From Bacteroidales bacterium UBA1208 (GTDB taxonomy: Bacteria; Bacteroidota; Bacteroidia; Bacteroidales; P3), in contig DBXQ01000091.1 of assembly GCA_002309955.1 (NCBI GenBank), forward strand, positions 22,296-37,398: a DNA stretch of 15,103 bases, given 5' to 3'. The position numbers were made by a program, and so were the translations under genes. Each line of letters begins with the position of its first letter. Within the stretch, counting starts at the first letter, position 1. Below are positions 1 through 6,650 of this stretch, piece after piece. The notes below the pieces were generated by a model. The model worked only from the letters and a program-made list of their open reading frames with translations. It was not told the DNA's origin and did not search any database.

Positions 1-967
1 GGCAGAAGGTGCTGGTGCCGAAATAGGAGTCGCCCGAACCTTCGAGAGCGAGATTGAAAGTGCTGACCCTTTTATTGTTGATATACACCTCGCGGCCATA
101 GAGATTCCACTTGTGAGGCCAAAGCAAGTCACTCCATCCCGCGGCGGGACCCTTGACGACGAAATTGACATTGTCGATTTCGCCATCGTCGTTGCAGTCG
201 AGAACAATGTTCGAGGGAATGGGTGCGGAGTCGTTGATATAGTTGACGGCACCGACGATGAGTTCGAATTCGCGTTCGCGGCGGCTGTCGTCGTTGGTGT
301 AGCCAATGGTGTTGTATTCGGTATAGGGCATAAAATAGTCGCGCGGATGGGGACATTGGTACGAGAGGATATTGTCGCCGTCGGGTTGCGGAGCGTAGTA
401 CGTGCGGACGAATAATTTGTTGTACGAGGCATGTTTGAAATAATTGTAGACCGAAGTGGAGCCTTCCGACGAAGAGTCGCTGAACATATAGTCGACATTG
501 GAGAGGGGACGGGAATAAGGCGTGTCGTCGGCAAAGCGGATGAAGATGATAAGGTTGCAGAAATCGCCATGGTTGCGACCGCTTGTTTTGGGTTTTTCAA
601 TGCGGTATTGCTCGGGAATTTCCCAGTATTTGCGGTGTTCGAGCCATTGATCGTAAGAGATGTCCAATCCGGGAGCGATGCCGAGAGAGGCGGGATTGAG
701 CGTGCCGACGGGGTGAGCAGAAGGTTGAACACCCTCGGTCGGCGCGGGGACGGCGTAGACCCACCAGCCGCTCATGGCTTGGACGATAGTGTAATTCTGT
801 GCATCGTGGTAACGATGGTAGCATTCGTCGCCCGTGACGAAGAAATGTACCGTGTCACCGTTGGGTTGAACTCTGAAAACGGGCATCCTTTCTACATAAA
901 CGGCATGAGCAGAAAAGCTGTTTAGAAGCAAGGCCGTCAAGAGGATGGTTCTGATAATGAATTTCAT
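1..967 (-). CDS. Secreted M6-type (InhA-like) metalloprotease, N-terminal part; C-terminus lies beyond the window
   Basis: The reading frame opens with ATG at 967-965 and stays open for 322 codons to the left edge, so this is a 5' partial gene. The protein begins MKFIIRTILLTALLLNSFSAHA, a clear Sec signal peptide with cleavage after AHA. Around residues 127-165 comes a stretch with IIFIRFADDTPYSRP, then VDYMFSD and a VYNYFKHASYNKLFV segment. This resembles the start of the M6 peptidase catalytic domain in Bacteroidota, where a beta strand ('vlIeF.D') is followed by a '..YF...SyGkl' helix. A later DCNDDGEIDNVNFVVKG segment also fits the family. The last complete residues are FGTSTFC and the next codon begins with C, which is where the family's zinc-binding HExxH would be expected, so the catalytic motif itself is not visible. 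Such proteins are normally exported, often by T9SS through a C-terminal domain that cannot be checked here. The gene starts 12 bp after the MATE stop codon and is probably co-transcribed with it. Confidence 0.72.
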   Translation of the reverse strand, partial: MKFIIRTILLTALLLNSFSAHAVYVERMPVFRVQPNGDTVHFFVTGDECYHRYHDAQNYTIVQAMSGWWVYAVPAPTEGVQPSAHPVGTLNPASLGIAPGLDISYDQWLEHRKYWEIPEQYRIEKPKTSGRNHGDFCNLIIFIRFADDTPYSRPLSNVDYMFSDSSSEGSTSVYNYFKHASYNKLFVRTYYAPQPDGDNILSYQCPHPRDYFMPYTEYNTIGYTNDDSRREREFELIVGAVNYINDSAPIPSNIVLDCNDDGEIDNVNFVVKGPAAGWSDLLWPHKWNLYGREVYINNKRVSTFNLALEGSGDSYFGTSTFC

Positions 968-979
968 GATTAATAAATG

Positions 980-2326
980 TTACTGTATTTTATTGTAAAT
1001 GGATTTTTTCAAAAAGAGAGCCTGAAGAACGCCCCGAAGTGCAAGGTAGACTATAAAGGCAGTCCATAGGATGTTGTTCCAGACAAAGGTGTCGGCGAGG
1101 TGTTGCGGGAAGATGGTTTTGCCCAGATAATAGACGGCAAAGAACATCGCGGAGGCGATGAGCATGCATATAAGCATGGTGCGGGAGGCTGTGGCTCCGA
1201 CAAATATGCCGTCGAAAAGGAAGGCTGCAAAACCGCAGACGGGTATAATGAGTGTCCAGAAGAGGTATTGTTGGGCTCCGTTGATGATGTCGGGTTTGTC
1301 GCTGAAGAGACGTAAGATCCATTCGCCCCCGAATGCGTAGATGAGGGTGAAAAGAATGGTGAGAATGAAGCCCCAACGGAGCAAGAGTTTAACGGTGAGA
1401 CGGAGGGATCGGCTGTCCCGGGCACCGATATATCGTCCTACAAGCGATTCGCCTGCGTAGGCAAAACCGTCCATAATGTAGCTGAATAGGGTGAAGAATT
1501 GCATAATGAGGGCGTCGATGGCAAGGACTTCGGGACTGATGCGGCTGCTGGCGGCAGTGACGAATGTGAAGACAGTGGCCAAACAAACCGTGCGGAGAAA
1601 AATGTCACCGTTGACTTTGAAGAAGGGTTTGAGTTTGTTCCATGGCAAGGATTCGCGAATGAGTGGTTTGAATTTGAAAGAGAGGGTGGTGCGGGATTTG
1701 ATACGTTTCATTTCGCGATAAAGGAAAACGAGGCCTACAGCGAAACCACTGTATTGAGCAATGACTGTGCCGAGGGCCACACCACGGATGTCCCAGTGGA
1801 AAACCATCACAAAGACGAGGCTGCACGCAATGTTGACACAGTTGAGGAAGATGGCTATCCACATGGGGAGTCGCGAGTTTTGCATACCAATGAACCACCC
1901 TTTGACGGCATAGAGGCCAAGGGTGGCGGGAGCAGCCCAGATGCGTACAAAGAAATAGGTTAGGGCAAGTTGAAGCACTTGAGGCCCGCCTTTGAAGATG
2001 ACTAAGGACAAACGGCTGATGGGCCATTGTAGCAATATGAGGAGGAGGGCTACTGAGAAGGCAATGGAGATGGCTCGAACAAAGATGCGCACGGTTTCGT
2101 CGAAGTCGTGCGCACCGTAGGCTTGGGCTGTAAATCCACTTGTTCCCATGCGGAGGAATCCAAAGTTCCAATAGATAAGGTTGAATATCTGTGTGCCGAT
2201 GGCAATGGCTCCTATATGGCTGGCACTGAGATGCCCGACGATGGCCATATCTACCATTCCTAATAAGGGGACGGTGATGTTGGTGATGATGTTGGGCAGT
2301 GCCAGCGATAGGATGCGCTTGTTCAT
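980..2326 (-). CDS. MATE family efflux transporter, DinF-like
   Basis: This is a 448-residue polytopic inner-membrane protein of the MATE superfamily, drug or metabolite antiporters driven by Na+ or H+ gradients. The N-terminus MNKRILSLALPNIITNITV followed by PLLGMVDMAIVGHL is the characteristic TM1 region of the DinF subfamily, with the usual Asp in VDMAIVGHL. About twelve hydrophobic segments follow, and the length matches the family (about 440-460). The substrate cannot be read from sequence. An upstream GTG at 2341 gives five more residues, but that lies inside the end of the Omp28 gene. The ATG at 2326, two bases after that gene's TGA (TGAACATG), is the more economical start and suggests translational coupling. 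No Shine-Dalgarno sequence is present. The gene sits between a surface lipoprotein gene and a secreted protease gene. Confidence 0.93.
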   Translation of the reverse strand: MNKRILSLALPNIITNITVPLLGMVDMAIVGHLSASHIGAIAIGTQIFNLIYWNFGFLRMGTSGFTAQAYGAHDFDETVRIFVRAISIAFSVALLLILLQWPISRLSLVIFKGGPQVLQLALTYFFVRIWAAPATLGLYAVKGWFIGMQNSRLPMWIAIFLNCVNIACSLVFVMVFHWDIRGVALGTVIAQYSGFAVGLVFLYREMKRIKSRTTLSFKFKPLIRESLPWNKLKPFFKVNGDIFLRTVCLATVFTFVTAASSRISPEVLAIDALIMQFFTLFSYIMDGFAYAGESLVGRYIGARDSRSLRLTVKLLLRWGFILTILFTLIYAFGGEWILRLFSDKPDIINGAQQYLFWTLIIPVCGFAAFLFDGIFVGATASRTMLICMLIASAMFFAVYYLGKTIFPQHLADTFVWNNILWTAFIVYLALRGVLQALFLKKSIYNKIQ

Positions 2327-2328
2327 GT

Positions 2329-3150
2329 TCAGAGGTCGCACTGGACGACGTTGAGAATCCTGCGGCTTCCTTTCTCGGAGACGAAGGCTACTAAATGGCT
2401 GTGCGATTCAACAACCCCCTTGGGGATAGAGACGGGGAGGGTGATGAAATATTTCATGCCCTTGGCTTTGCCAACATTGATGGGTAAGCCCCAGATGTCG
2501 GTGTAAATCTCGCGGAGGACGTGGTTCTGGGCGTAGTGTTCGATGTCGCCGCCGGTACGGCTTTGAGTGGTGAAGATGCTGTCTTCGGTGAGCAGGAGGG
2601 TGAGGGTGAGCTCTTCGTTGACATCTTCCTCAAAGCCGATATGCACATCGGCAGTGATTTTGCTGTCCACTTTCGCTTTCTCCATCAGCATGGACACGAC
2701 AGGTTTCCCGTTGACTATAGCGTCCACTTTGTCGTTGATGCCTCCGATGGGATTGAAGTGAGCGCCGCGGTTGATCATTGCAGCAGGAAGGCCGGTGCCG
2801 GTGCCGATAAAGCTCTCGTACCATTCGTTGGCTTTCTCGTTGCGCAAGTCGGGATCGTTGCCTAACGGGCGGCCAAAAGCACCGGAATGGACGGCCACGG
2901 CAATCAGTTTATCGCCATATTGGTCGAGGGCGGCATGGATGACTTCGTCGGCGGTGGGGCAGTTGACGCACCGCACACCGGTATATTTCTCGACCAAGGC
3001 ACGCTGCTGGGTGGGGATCTCTTTCAGGCTGACAAGCCATTCGCCGGTGACGCCGCTGGGGATGATGTATTCGTTTTGCTCTATTTTATCGCACGAGGCG
3101 GCTACCGACAAGAGCGCTATGAACAAAGTGTAAAGGACTGTTCTTTTCAT
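2329..3150 (-). CDS. Omp28-like outer-membrane lipoprotein with thioredoxin-like CxxC
   Basis: The 273-residue protein starts MKRTVLYTLFIALLSVAASC. This is a lipoprotein signal peptide with the lipidated cysteine at residue 20, followed by an acidic stretch (DKIEQNE) compatible with Bacteroidota surface-lipoprotein export. Residues 51-66 read ALVEKYTGVRCVNCPT. The 'lvEkfTG..C.nCP' block with a CxxC (C61/C64) is the hallmark of the Omp28-related family, named after Porphyromonas gingivalis Omp28. The following 60-150 region (IAVAVHSG, then GLPAAMINRG) fits a thioredoxin fold with a cis-proline loop. The C-terminal half (155-273) looks like a beta-sandwich. The family's biochemical role is not established; adhesin or thiol-redox roles are suggestions. 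It lies downstream of the DUF6029 barrel across a repeat-filled 207-bp gap and is followed after 2 bp by the MATE gene. Confidence 0.85.
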   Translation of the reverse strand: MKRTVLYTLFIALLSVAASCDKIEQNEYIIPSGVTGEWLVSLKEIPTQQRALVEKYTGVRCVNCPTADEVIHAALDQYGDKLIAVAVHSGAFGRPLGNDPDLRNEKANEWYESFIGTGTGLPAAMINRGAHFNPIGGINDKVDAIVNGKPVVSMLMEKAKVDSKITADVHIGFEEDVNEELTLTLLLTEDSIFTTQSRTGGDIEHYAQNHVLREIYTDIWGLPINVGKAKGMKYFITLPVSIPKGVVESHSHLVAFVSEKGSRRILNVVQCDL

Positions 3151-3164
3151 TGCTATTCATGTTG

Positions 3165-3181
3165 TGCGGAGAGGCTCCGCA
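3165..3181. repeat. Short GC-rich perfect hairpin before the Omp28-like gene
   Basis: TGCGGAG at 3165-3171 and CTCCGCA at 3175-3181 are perfect inverted repeats (7-bp stem, 3-nt loop), centred about 23 bp upstream of the lipoprotein start. No T-run follows on either strand, so it is not a standard intrinsic terminator. In the minus-strand transcript it would be a stable leader hairpin close to the start codon. It could affect RNA stability or translation, or be a mobile extragenic palindrome. Confidence 0.6.
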
Positions 3182-3186
3182 GTGTT

Positions 3187-3215
3187 TTCGTTAATTCGTT
3201 AATTCGTTAATTCGT
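3187..3215. repeat. Tandem octanucleotide TTCGTTAA, 3.6 copies
   Basis: Three exact copies of TTCGTTAA stand in tandem at 3187-3194, 3195-3202 and 3203-3210, followed by a partial copy TTCGT to 3215. The array directly abuts the larger TGATTGYY/CATTCAAG repeat element and has the same 8-bp period, which suggests the same slippage-type origin. Confidence 0.85.
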
Positions 3216-3223
3216 GAGTCTGC

Positions 3224-3357
3224 TGATTGTCTGATTGTCTGATTGCATGATTGTTTTAGTGATTGCTTGATTGTCTGATTGCATGATTGTTTGAGTATTT
3301 TTTACTCAAGTATTTACACATTCAAGCATTCAAGCAATAATTCACACATTAACACAT
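3224..3357. repeat. Composite octanucleotide repeat element 1, two complementary arms
   Basis: The left arm holds eight octamers of the form TGATTGNN (NN = TC, TC, CA, TT, then CT, TC, CA, TT) at 3224-3255 and 3260-3291, broken only by TTAG at 3256-3259. The centre is a perfect hairpin, TTGAGTA-TTTTT-TACTCAA (3291-3309). The right arm keeps an 8-bp period with TACTCAAG, TATTTACA, two CATTCAAG, CAATAATT, CACACATT and AACACATT, running up to the stop codon of the DUF6029 gene. ATTGCTTGA (3262-3270) in the left arm is exactly complementary to TCAAGCAAT (3330-3338) in the right arm, so the whole element can form a long imperfect hairpin. It fills the gap between the DUF6029 and Omp28-like genes. 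No intrinsic-terminator T-run is present in the sense of transcription. Confidence 0.88.
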
Positions 3358-5028
3358 TCAGAACGTTGTTGTGAGACTGAATGTGAGGCCGTTGCTGGCG
3401 GGCACCTGACGGCACACGCCGCCGATGCAGAGAAGACCTTCGCGCTGTTTGCCGTAGCCGAGCTGCAGACGGGTGGCGTCGTGGGTGTATCCCACACTGA
3501 TGTTATAATAGTTGGCCTTGTTGCCGTCGTTGTAGACGTACTGGTCGCTGGCGGAGATGAACCAAGCTCCGGCGAAGTTGTATTCAACAAGCCCCATAAT
3601 CCAGTCGCCACAGCGTTTGTCGTCCACGTCGGCGTCGTACTTGCTGTCGCTCCCCATCCATTCGGCTTCAAAACGGAGTACATTCTTCCTGTTCACCTTC
3701 CAGGTCATGTCGGCCACAACCACATGGTTGTGATGCAGGTCGCCCGAATGCCCCTCAACAGCAGGGTTGAAGATTTGGTAGCCGTAGGTGCAGGTGAGCT
3801 TGAGAGCGGAACTGAGTTTCTTGGCCACCTCGAGCGAGAGGTCGGTGTAATACAGGTCGCCCGTCTTGAACCATGAAGAAGTGTAGCCGTCGGTACCCAT
3901 GAAGCCAATATGATTGGTGTCCAACCCAGTGATGACGGCTCCGTTGAAGTGGATATCCGTGCCATACCTGCCGCCAAGAAGGGTCCCTTTCTTTATTTTG
4001 TACATCACATCGCCCTGCAAGCCCATCTCGCCGGTGGTCTGTGTGGCATAGGGGTACATGTTGAGGAAAGCATAAGTGTGCTGCTTGGTGATAGCCGGGA
4101 TATAGTTGATATACAGCATCTCGCCACTTTCGGAACGGGATGATTTGAAACACATATTGTCAATCCGTTTGGCCTGAAGGTTGGCGCTGAACCCCTTTTG
4201 CGAGTAAGTGGCATTGAGCATCAAAGCCTCCCCCTTGCGGTAGATATAATTGTTCATGATGCAGGGATCCTGCCCCTTGCGGGCATACTCAGCCTGGAGA
4301 CCCCAGTTGCCATAGCTCATATCCATACGCACGGCGCCGGCTCCCACATTCCTCGGGAGGTTGAGCTTGTAGCCATTCTCCTGAGTGGCAATAAACTCGT
4401 CGGGTTCATACTTACTCACAAAACCGGCACCGAAAGAGGCGCGCAGCCTGCTGTCCGCCATAGCAGCGATAAGACCGTTCAGATTCACCTCGCCGTCGAT
4501 ACCCCTCACAATATTTTCGGAGATATAATTCCAGAAATAACGCTGCACGCCCGTCAGCGCCTTGATAGTCACACCGCTGAACGGGCGCAGAGTGACGTTC
4601 AAGCCGCGGAGCGAATTGTCGACACCCAAATAGCGGTCCTCATAGGCACGAAGAATCATGCCGCTGCCGAACTGCTCGTAAAAATTACCCGCCGTGATGC
4701 TGACCATCTCCCCTTGATAGCTGGCGAAATAGTTGGGTATCCCCATGCCCTTGTATCGATAGTCAAAACCCAGCATAGGGTTTAGATACGCCTCGAAACG
4801 CATACCGGCACTGAAATTGCCGTTAGTATAGAGAATGTCGGCACGGGTGTTTGACAGTAAGTTTTCCGGCACGTCCGTGGCACCAATGAGTGAATCGGCA
4901 TGTGATATCTGCCCGTCCAATTGAATATTACCCGTAACATGTCCCCCCAAGATCCCTTGAGCCATAAGCGGGAATGCCGGCAAGCACAGCAAAGCCAAGA
5001 GAGGGATGATTTTTTTCATAGTAGTCAT
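3358..5028 (-). CDS. DUF6029 family outer-membrane beta-barrel protein
   Basis: I recognise this as the Bacteroidota DUF6029 family, from features such as FEAYLNPMLGFD, GNFYEQFGSGMILRAYEDR and LGVDNSLRGL in the N-terminal third. After MTTMKK comes a signal peptide (IIPLLALLCLPAFPLMAQG). The rest is rich in alternating polar and aromatic strands, and the protein ends in LTFSLTTTF, a typical beta-barrel C-terminal signal with terminal Phe. Length is 556 residues from ATG 5028, or 553 from ATG 5019. The frame is open further to an ATG at 5127, but those extra 33 residues read straight through the octamer repeats (Ser/Asn/Gln/Ile-rich) and precede the signal peptide, so that start is rejected. 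The sequence before ATG 5028 is A-rich, as expected for this phylum. The mature chain contains several cysteines, including a CIGGVC pair near the C-terminus (C534 and C539), which is unusual for a barrel. The molecular function is unknown. It lies between an exported thioredoxin gene and a CxxC lipoprotein gene. Confidence 0.85.
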   Translation of the reverse strand: MTTMKKIIPLLALLCLPAFPLMAQGILGGHVTGNIQLDGQISHADSLIGATDVPENLLSNTRADILYTNGNFSAGMRFEAYLNPMLGFDYRYKGMGIPNYFASYQGEMVSITAGNFYEQFGSGMILRAYEDRYLGVDNSLRGLNVTLRPFSGVTIKALTGVQRYFWNYISENIVRGIDGEVNLNGLIAAMADSRLRASFGAGFVSKYEPDEFIATQENGYKLNLPRNVGAGAVRMDMSYGNWGLQAEYARKGQDPCIMNNYIYRKGEALMLNATYSQKGFSANLQAKRIDNMCFKSSRSESGEMLYINYIPAITKQHTYAFLNMYPYATQTTGEMGLQGDVMYKIKKGTLLGGRYGTDIHFNGAVITGLDTNHIGFMGTDGYTSSWFKTGDLYYTDLSLEVAKKLSSALKLTCTYGYQIFNPAVEGHSGDLHHNHVVVADMTWKVNRKNVLRFEAEWMGSDSKYDADVDDKRCGDWIMGLVEYNFAGAWFISASDQYVYNDGNKANYYNISVGYTHDATRLQLGYGKQREGLLCIGGVCRQVPASNGLTFSLTTTF

Positions 5029-5050
5029 CTTTTTGTTGTGTGTAAAATAT

Positions 5051-5186
5051 TGATTGCCTGATTGTCTGATTGCTTGATTGTCTGATTGCTTGATTGTTTG
5101 AGAAATTTGACTGCACCAGCCACTCAAGCATCAACACATTCAAGCAATAATTCAAGCATTTACGCATTCAAGCATTCAAGCGTTCA
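5051..5186. repeat. Composite octanucleotide repeat element 2, two complementary arms
   Basis: The left arm has six tandem TGATTGYY octamers (YY = CC, TC, CT, TC, CT, TT) at 5051-5098, followed by TGAG and a short non-repeat centre (about 5103-5120). The right arm (about 5121-5186) is made of CATTCAAG-type octamers and variants (CACTCAAG, CATTCAAG, CAATAATT, CAAGCATT, TACGCATT, CAAGCGTT), reaching the stop codon of the TlpA-like gene. ATTGCTTGA occurs at 5069-5077 and 5085-5093 and is complementary to TCAAGCAAT at 5140-5148. The 18-mer CATTCAAGCAATAATTCA at 5137-5154 is identical to 3327-3344 in element 1. Arm order and orientation are the same in both elements, so they appear to be two copies of one kind of element. 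Confidence 0.88.
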
Positions 5187-5693
5187 TTAATTGCCCGATT
5201 CGGCAGCCACCCTTCTCACCACTTCAATCAACTCCTCCTCGTCGCCCTCGACATAAGAGGCGTGTTGCCATACGATTTCGCCCCTACCGTTGATTACAAA
5301 CGTGTGAGGGGGATTCACCACATTCATGGCTCGTTTGAAGTCCTGGTTCTGGTCAATATATACTTCATATTCCCAACCATTCCCGTCAACATGGGGTTTA
5401 ACACGCGAGGCACTGCGGGCATCGTCAATGGAGATGGCTACAATCTTTACACCGGTTTCTTCCTGCCATTCTTCGTACAATTCTTTAATTGTGTTCAGTT
5501 CGCGGTTGCATGGTTTGCACCATGTAGCCCAAAAGTTCACAATGATGGGCTTTCCGTCATTCTGGATGGCAGATGACTGGACGGTGCTGCCGTCAAGGGC
5601 TTTTAGCGTGATGTTTTGAGGCAAGGTTGCATTTTGCGCCATGGCGAAACACCCAATAGTCAGACTAATCACTGTTAAAAAGAATCTTTTCAT
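5187..5693 (-). CDS. TlpA-like exported thioredoxin-fold oxidoreductase
   Basis: The 168-residue protein has a Sec signal peptide (MKRFFLTVISLTIGCFAMAQ, probable cleavage after AMA), followed by a single thioredoxin domain. Residues 51-62 read IVNFWATWCKPC, the classic TlpA/ResA active site with the redox pair C59/C62. The cis-proline loop is at 128-132 (PPHTF), followed by the VINGRGEIVW strand. The family reduces or isomerises disulfides of exported proteins in the periplasm, for example cytochrome c maturation or other thiol substrates, and usually needs an electron donor such as CcdA/DsbD, which is not in this window. The single domain with no N-terminal DUF4369-type extension is short for Bacteroidota TlpA proteins. 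It is the first gene of the envelope block and precedes the DUF6029 barrel. Confidence 0.93.
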   Translation of the reverse strand: MKRFFLTVISLTIGCFAMAQNATLPQNITLKALDGSTVQSSAIQNDGKPIIVNFWATWCKPCNRELNTIKELYEEWQEETGVKIVAISIDDARSASRVKPHVDGNGWEYEVYIDQNQDFKRAMNVVNPPHTFVINGRGEIVWQHASYVEGDEEELIEVVRRVAAESGN

Positions 5694-5805
5694 GATAAGA
5701 TAGTTTTAAGTTGTTTATTATTTATTTTGTATTCAATTCTGTGCTTTTATTGTAGTGTCTAAATAATTTGTTAGTATCGCTTGATACGGTTTAGAGACGA
5801 GTCGG
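5694..5805. promoter_or_regulatory. AT-rich gap upstream of the TlpA-like gene; candidate promoter/terminator region
   Basis: This 112-bp AT-rich gap is the largest non-repeat break within the minus-strand series. It contains a small inverted repeat, GTATC-GCTT-GATAC (5774-5787), 19 bp past the stop codon of the prenyl synthase gene. The stem is only 5 bp and no T-run follows, so it is a weak terminator candidate. No TAnnTTTG match was found on the minus strand here. The gap is the best place for a separate promoter for the tlpA-DUF6029-Omp28-MATE block, but this is inference from spacing and composition only. Confidence 0.25.
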
Positions 5806-6624
5806 TTATACTAATAAGTGTAGCATATTTTCCAATGCATTGCGGGACGGGCTGTCGGGTAGTTGTTTCAATGCGGTTGAAGCAAGTTCCTTGTGCTGGT
5901 CAATCAGTGTTTGGGGACTTGAAGTAGAGGGTAGCTGAATGTCGTGGACGGTTTGTTCGTCGGCAAGGTCATCAAGCATCTGGAATACGAGTCCATAGTG
6001 ATAGCCAAAATCGTGCAACGCTTTGCGATATGGTGAGGGTTGGTTTGCAGCCAATGACAAAGCACCAAGTTCACAGCAGGTGGACATGAGCGATGCTGTT
6101 TTTGATCCGATTATGTTCAGATAGATGTCTTGTGTAATGCTTTTTCCAGCAGTCCAGTACAGTTGGGCTAATTCTCCACGGCTCATCGTGGCTACAGTTT
6201 CGGTTATCAGTATTGATGCTTCACGACTCTCGGTTTTTTGCAAGATAGACATGACCTGTGCCAGATAATAGTCACCGCACAATACGGCTACTTGGTTGCC
6301 CCATATTTTTTTTATAGATTCACTACCGCGTCGGTTATCCGATTCGTCCACCACGTCGTCGTGCATAAGTGTTGCATTATGCAGCATCTCCATTGCAGTG
6401 GCCAGCATAATGTGTCCAAAAGAAAGATGTCCGCAGGCTTTGGCAGACAACAATACAAGGAGAGGCCGCAGCCGTTTCCCTTGGTGTCGGCATAAGTAAT
6501 CCTCCACTTGGTTCAGCAAAGAGGTATCAACGTTTGCTACATCTCCGAGGGCGTAACGGTCATATTCCTTTGAAAAAGCAAGGAACTCATCGTGTACAGT
6601 TAACCGTATGTCTTCTATAGTCAT
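5806..6624 (-). CDS. Polyprenyl (trans-isoprenyl diphosphate) synthase, short form
   Basis: This 272-residue protein condenses allylic diphosphates with isopentenyl diphosphate to make linear isoprenoid chains, typically the menaquinone side chain in Bacteroidota. Visible motifs: GKRLRP at 49-54; the first Asp-rich motif DDVVDESDNRRG at 89-100; KTA at 175-177; and the second Asp-rich motif DDLAD at 218-222. After the second motif the usual block with a KxxGxD segment and a GKxTLP segment, plus about 50 residues, is absent. The chain goes directly to a C-terminal helix (HKELASTALKQLPDSPSRNA) that matches the normal family end. Families are usually about 320 residues, so this looks like an internal loss rather than a truncation. 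It could be a lineage-specific short enzyme or a non-catalytic subunit of a heteromeric synthase. It lies 26 bp after the thioesterase gene. Confidence 0.88.
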   Translation of the reverse strand: MTIEDIRLTVHDEFLAFSKEYDRYALGDVANVDTSLLNQVEDYLCRHQGKRLRPLLVLLSAKACGHLSFGHIMLATAMEMLHNATLMHDDVVDESDNRRGSESIKKIWGNQVAVLCGDYYLAQVMSILQKTESREASILITETVATMSRGELAQLYWTAGKSITQDIYLNIIGSKTASLMSTCCELGALSLAANQPSPYRKALHDFGYHYGLVFQMLDDLADEQTVHDIQLPSTSSPQTLIDQHKELASTALKQLPDSPSRNALENMLHLLV

Positions 6625-6650
6625 TGTAGTATGTTGTTTAAAATATTTAT

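Noticed and set aside
431..925. 164-codon plus-strand frame over the M6-type protease gene
   Set aside because: The minus-strand frame has a signal peptide and protease-family sequence; the plus-strand frame has neither.
2327..2341. GTG start for the MATE gene at 2341
   Set aside because: It would overlap the end of the Omp28-like gene and adds five unconserved residues. ATG 2326 directly after the stop codon gives the normal MATE N-terminus.
3291..3309. Intrinsic terminator at the TTGAGTA/TACTCAA hairpin
   Set aside because: The stem is AT-rich and no T-run follows in the direction of transcription; the following sequence is the octamer array.
4198..4785. 195-codon plus-strand frame across the DUF6029 gene
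   Set aside because: It is antisense to a gene with signal peptide and barrel features and has no recognisable domain.
3224..5186. CRISPR array
   Set aside because: The repeats are 8 bp with no spacers of constant length and no cas genes nearby.
3224..5186. DUF6029 gene with its flanking repeats as an insertion sequence
   Set aside because: No transposase is present, the repeats are direct copies in the same orientation rather than terminal inverted repeats, and no target duplication is visible.
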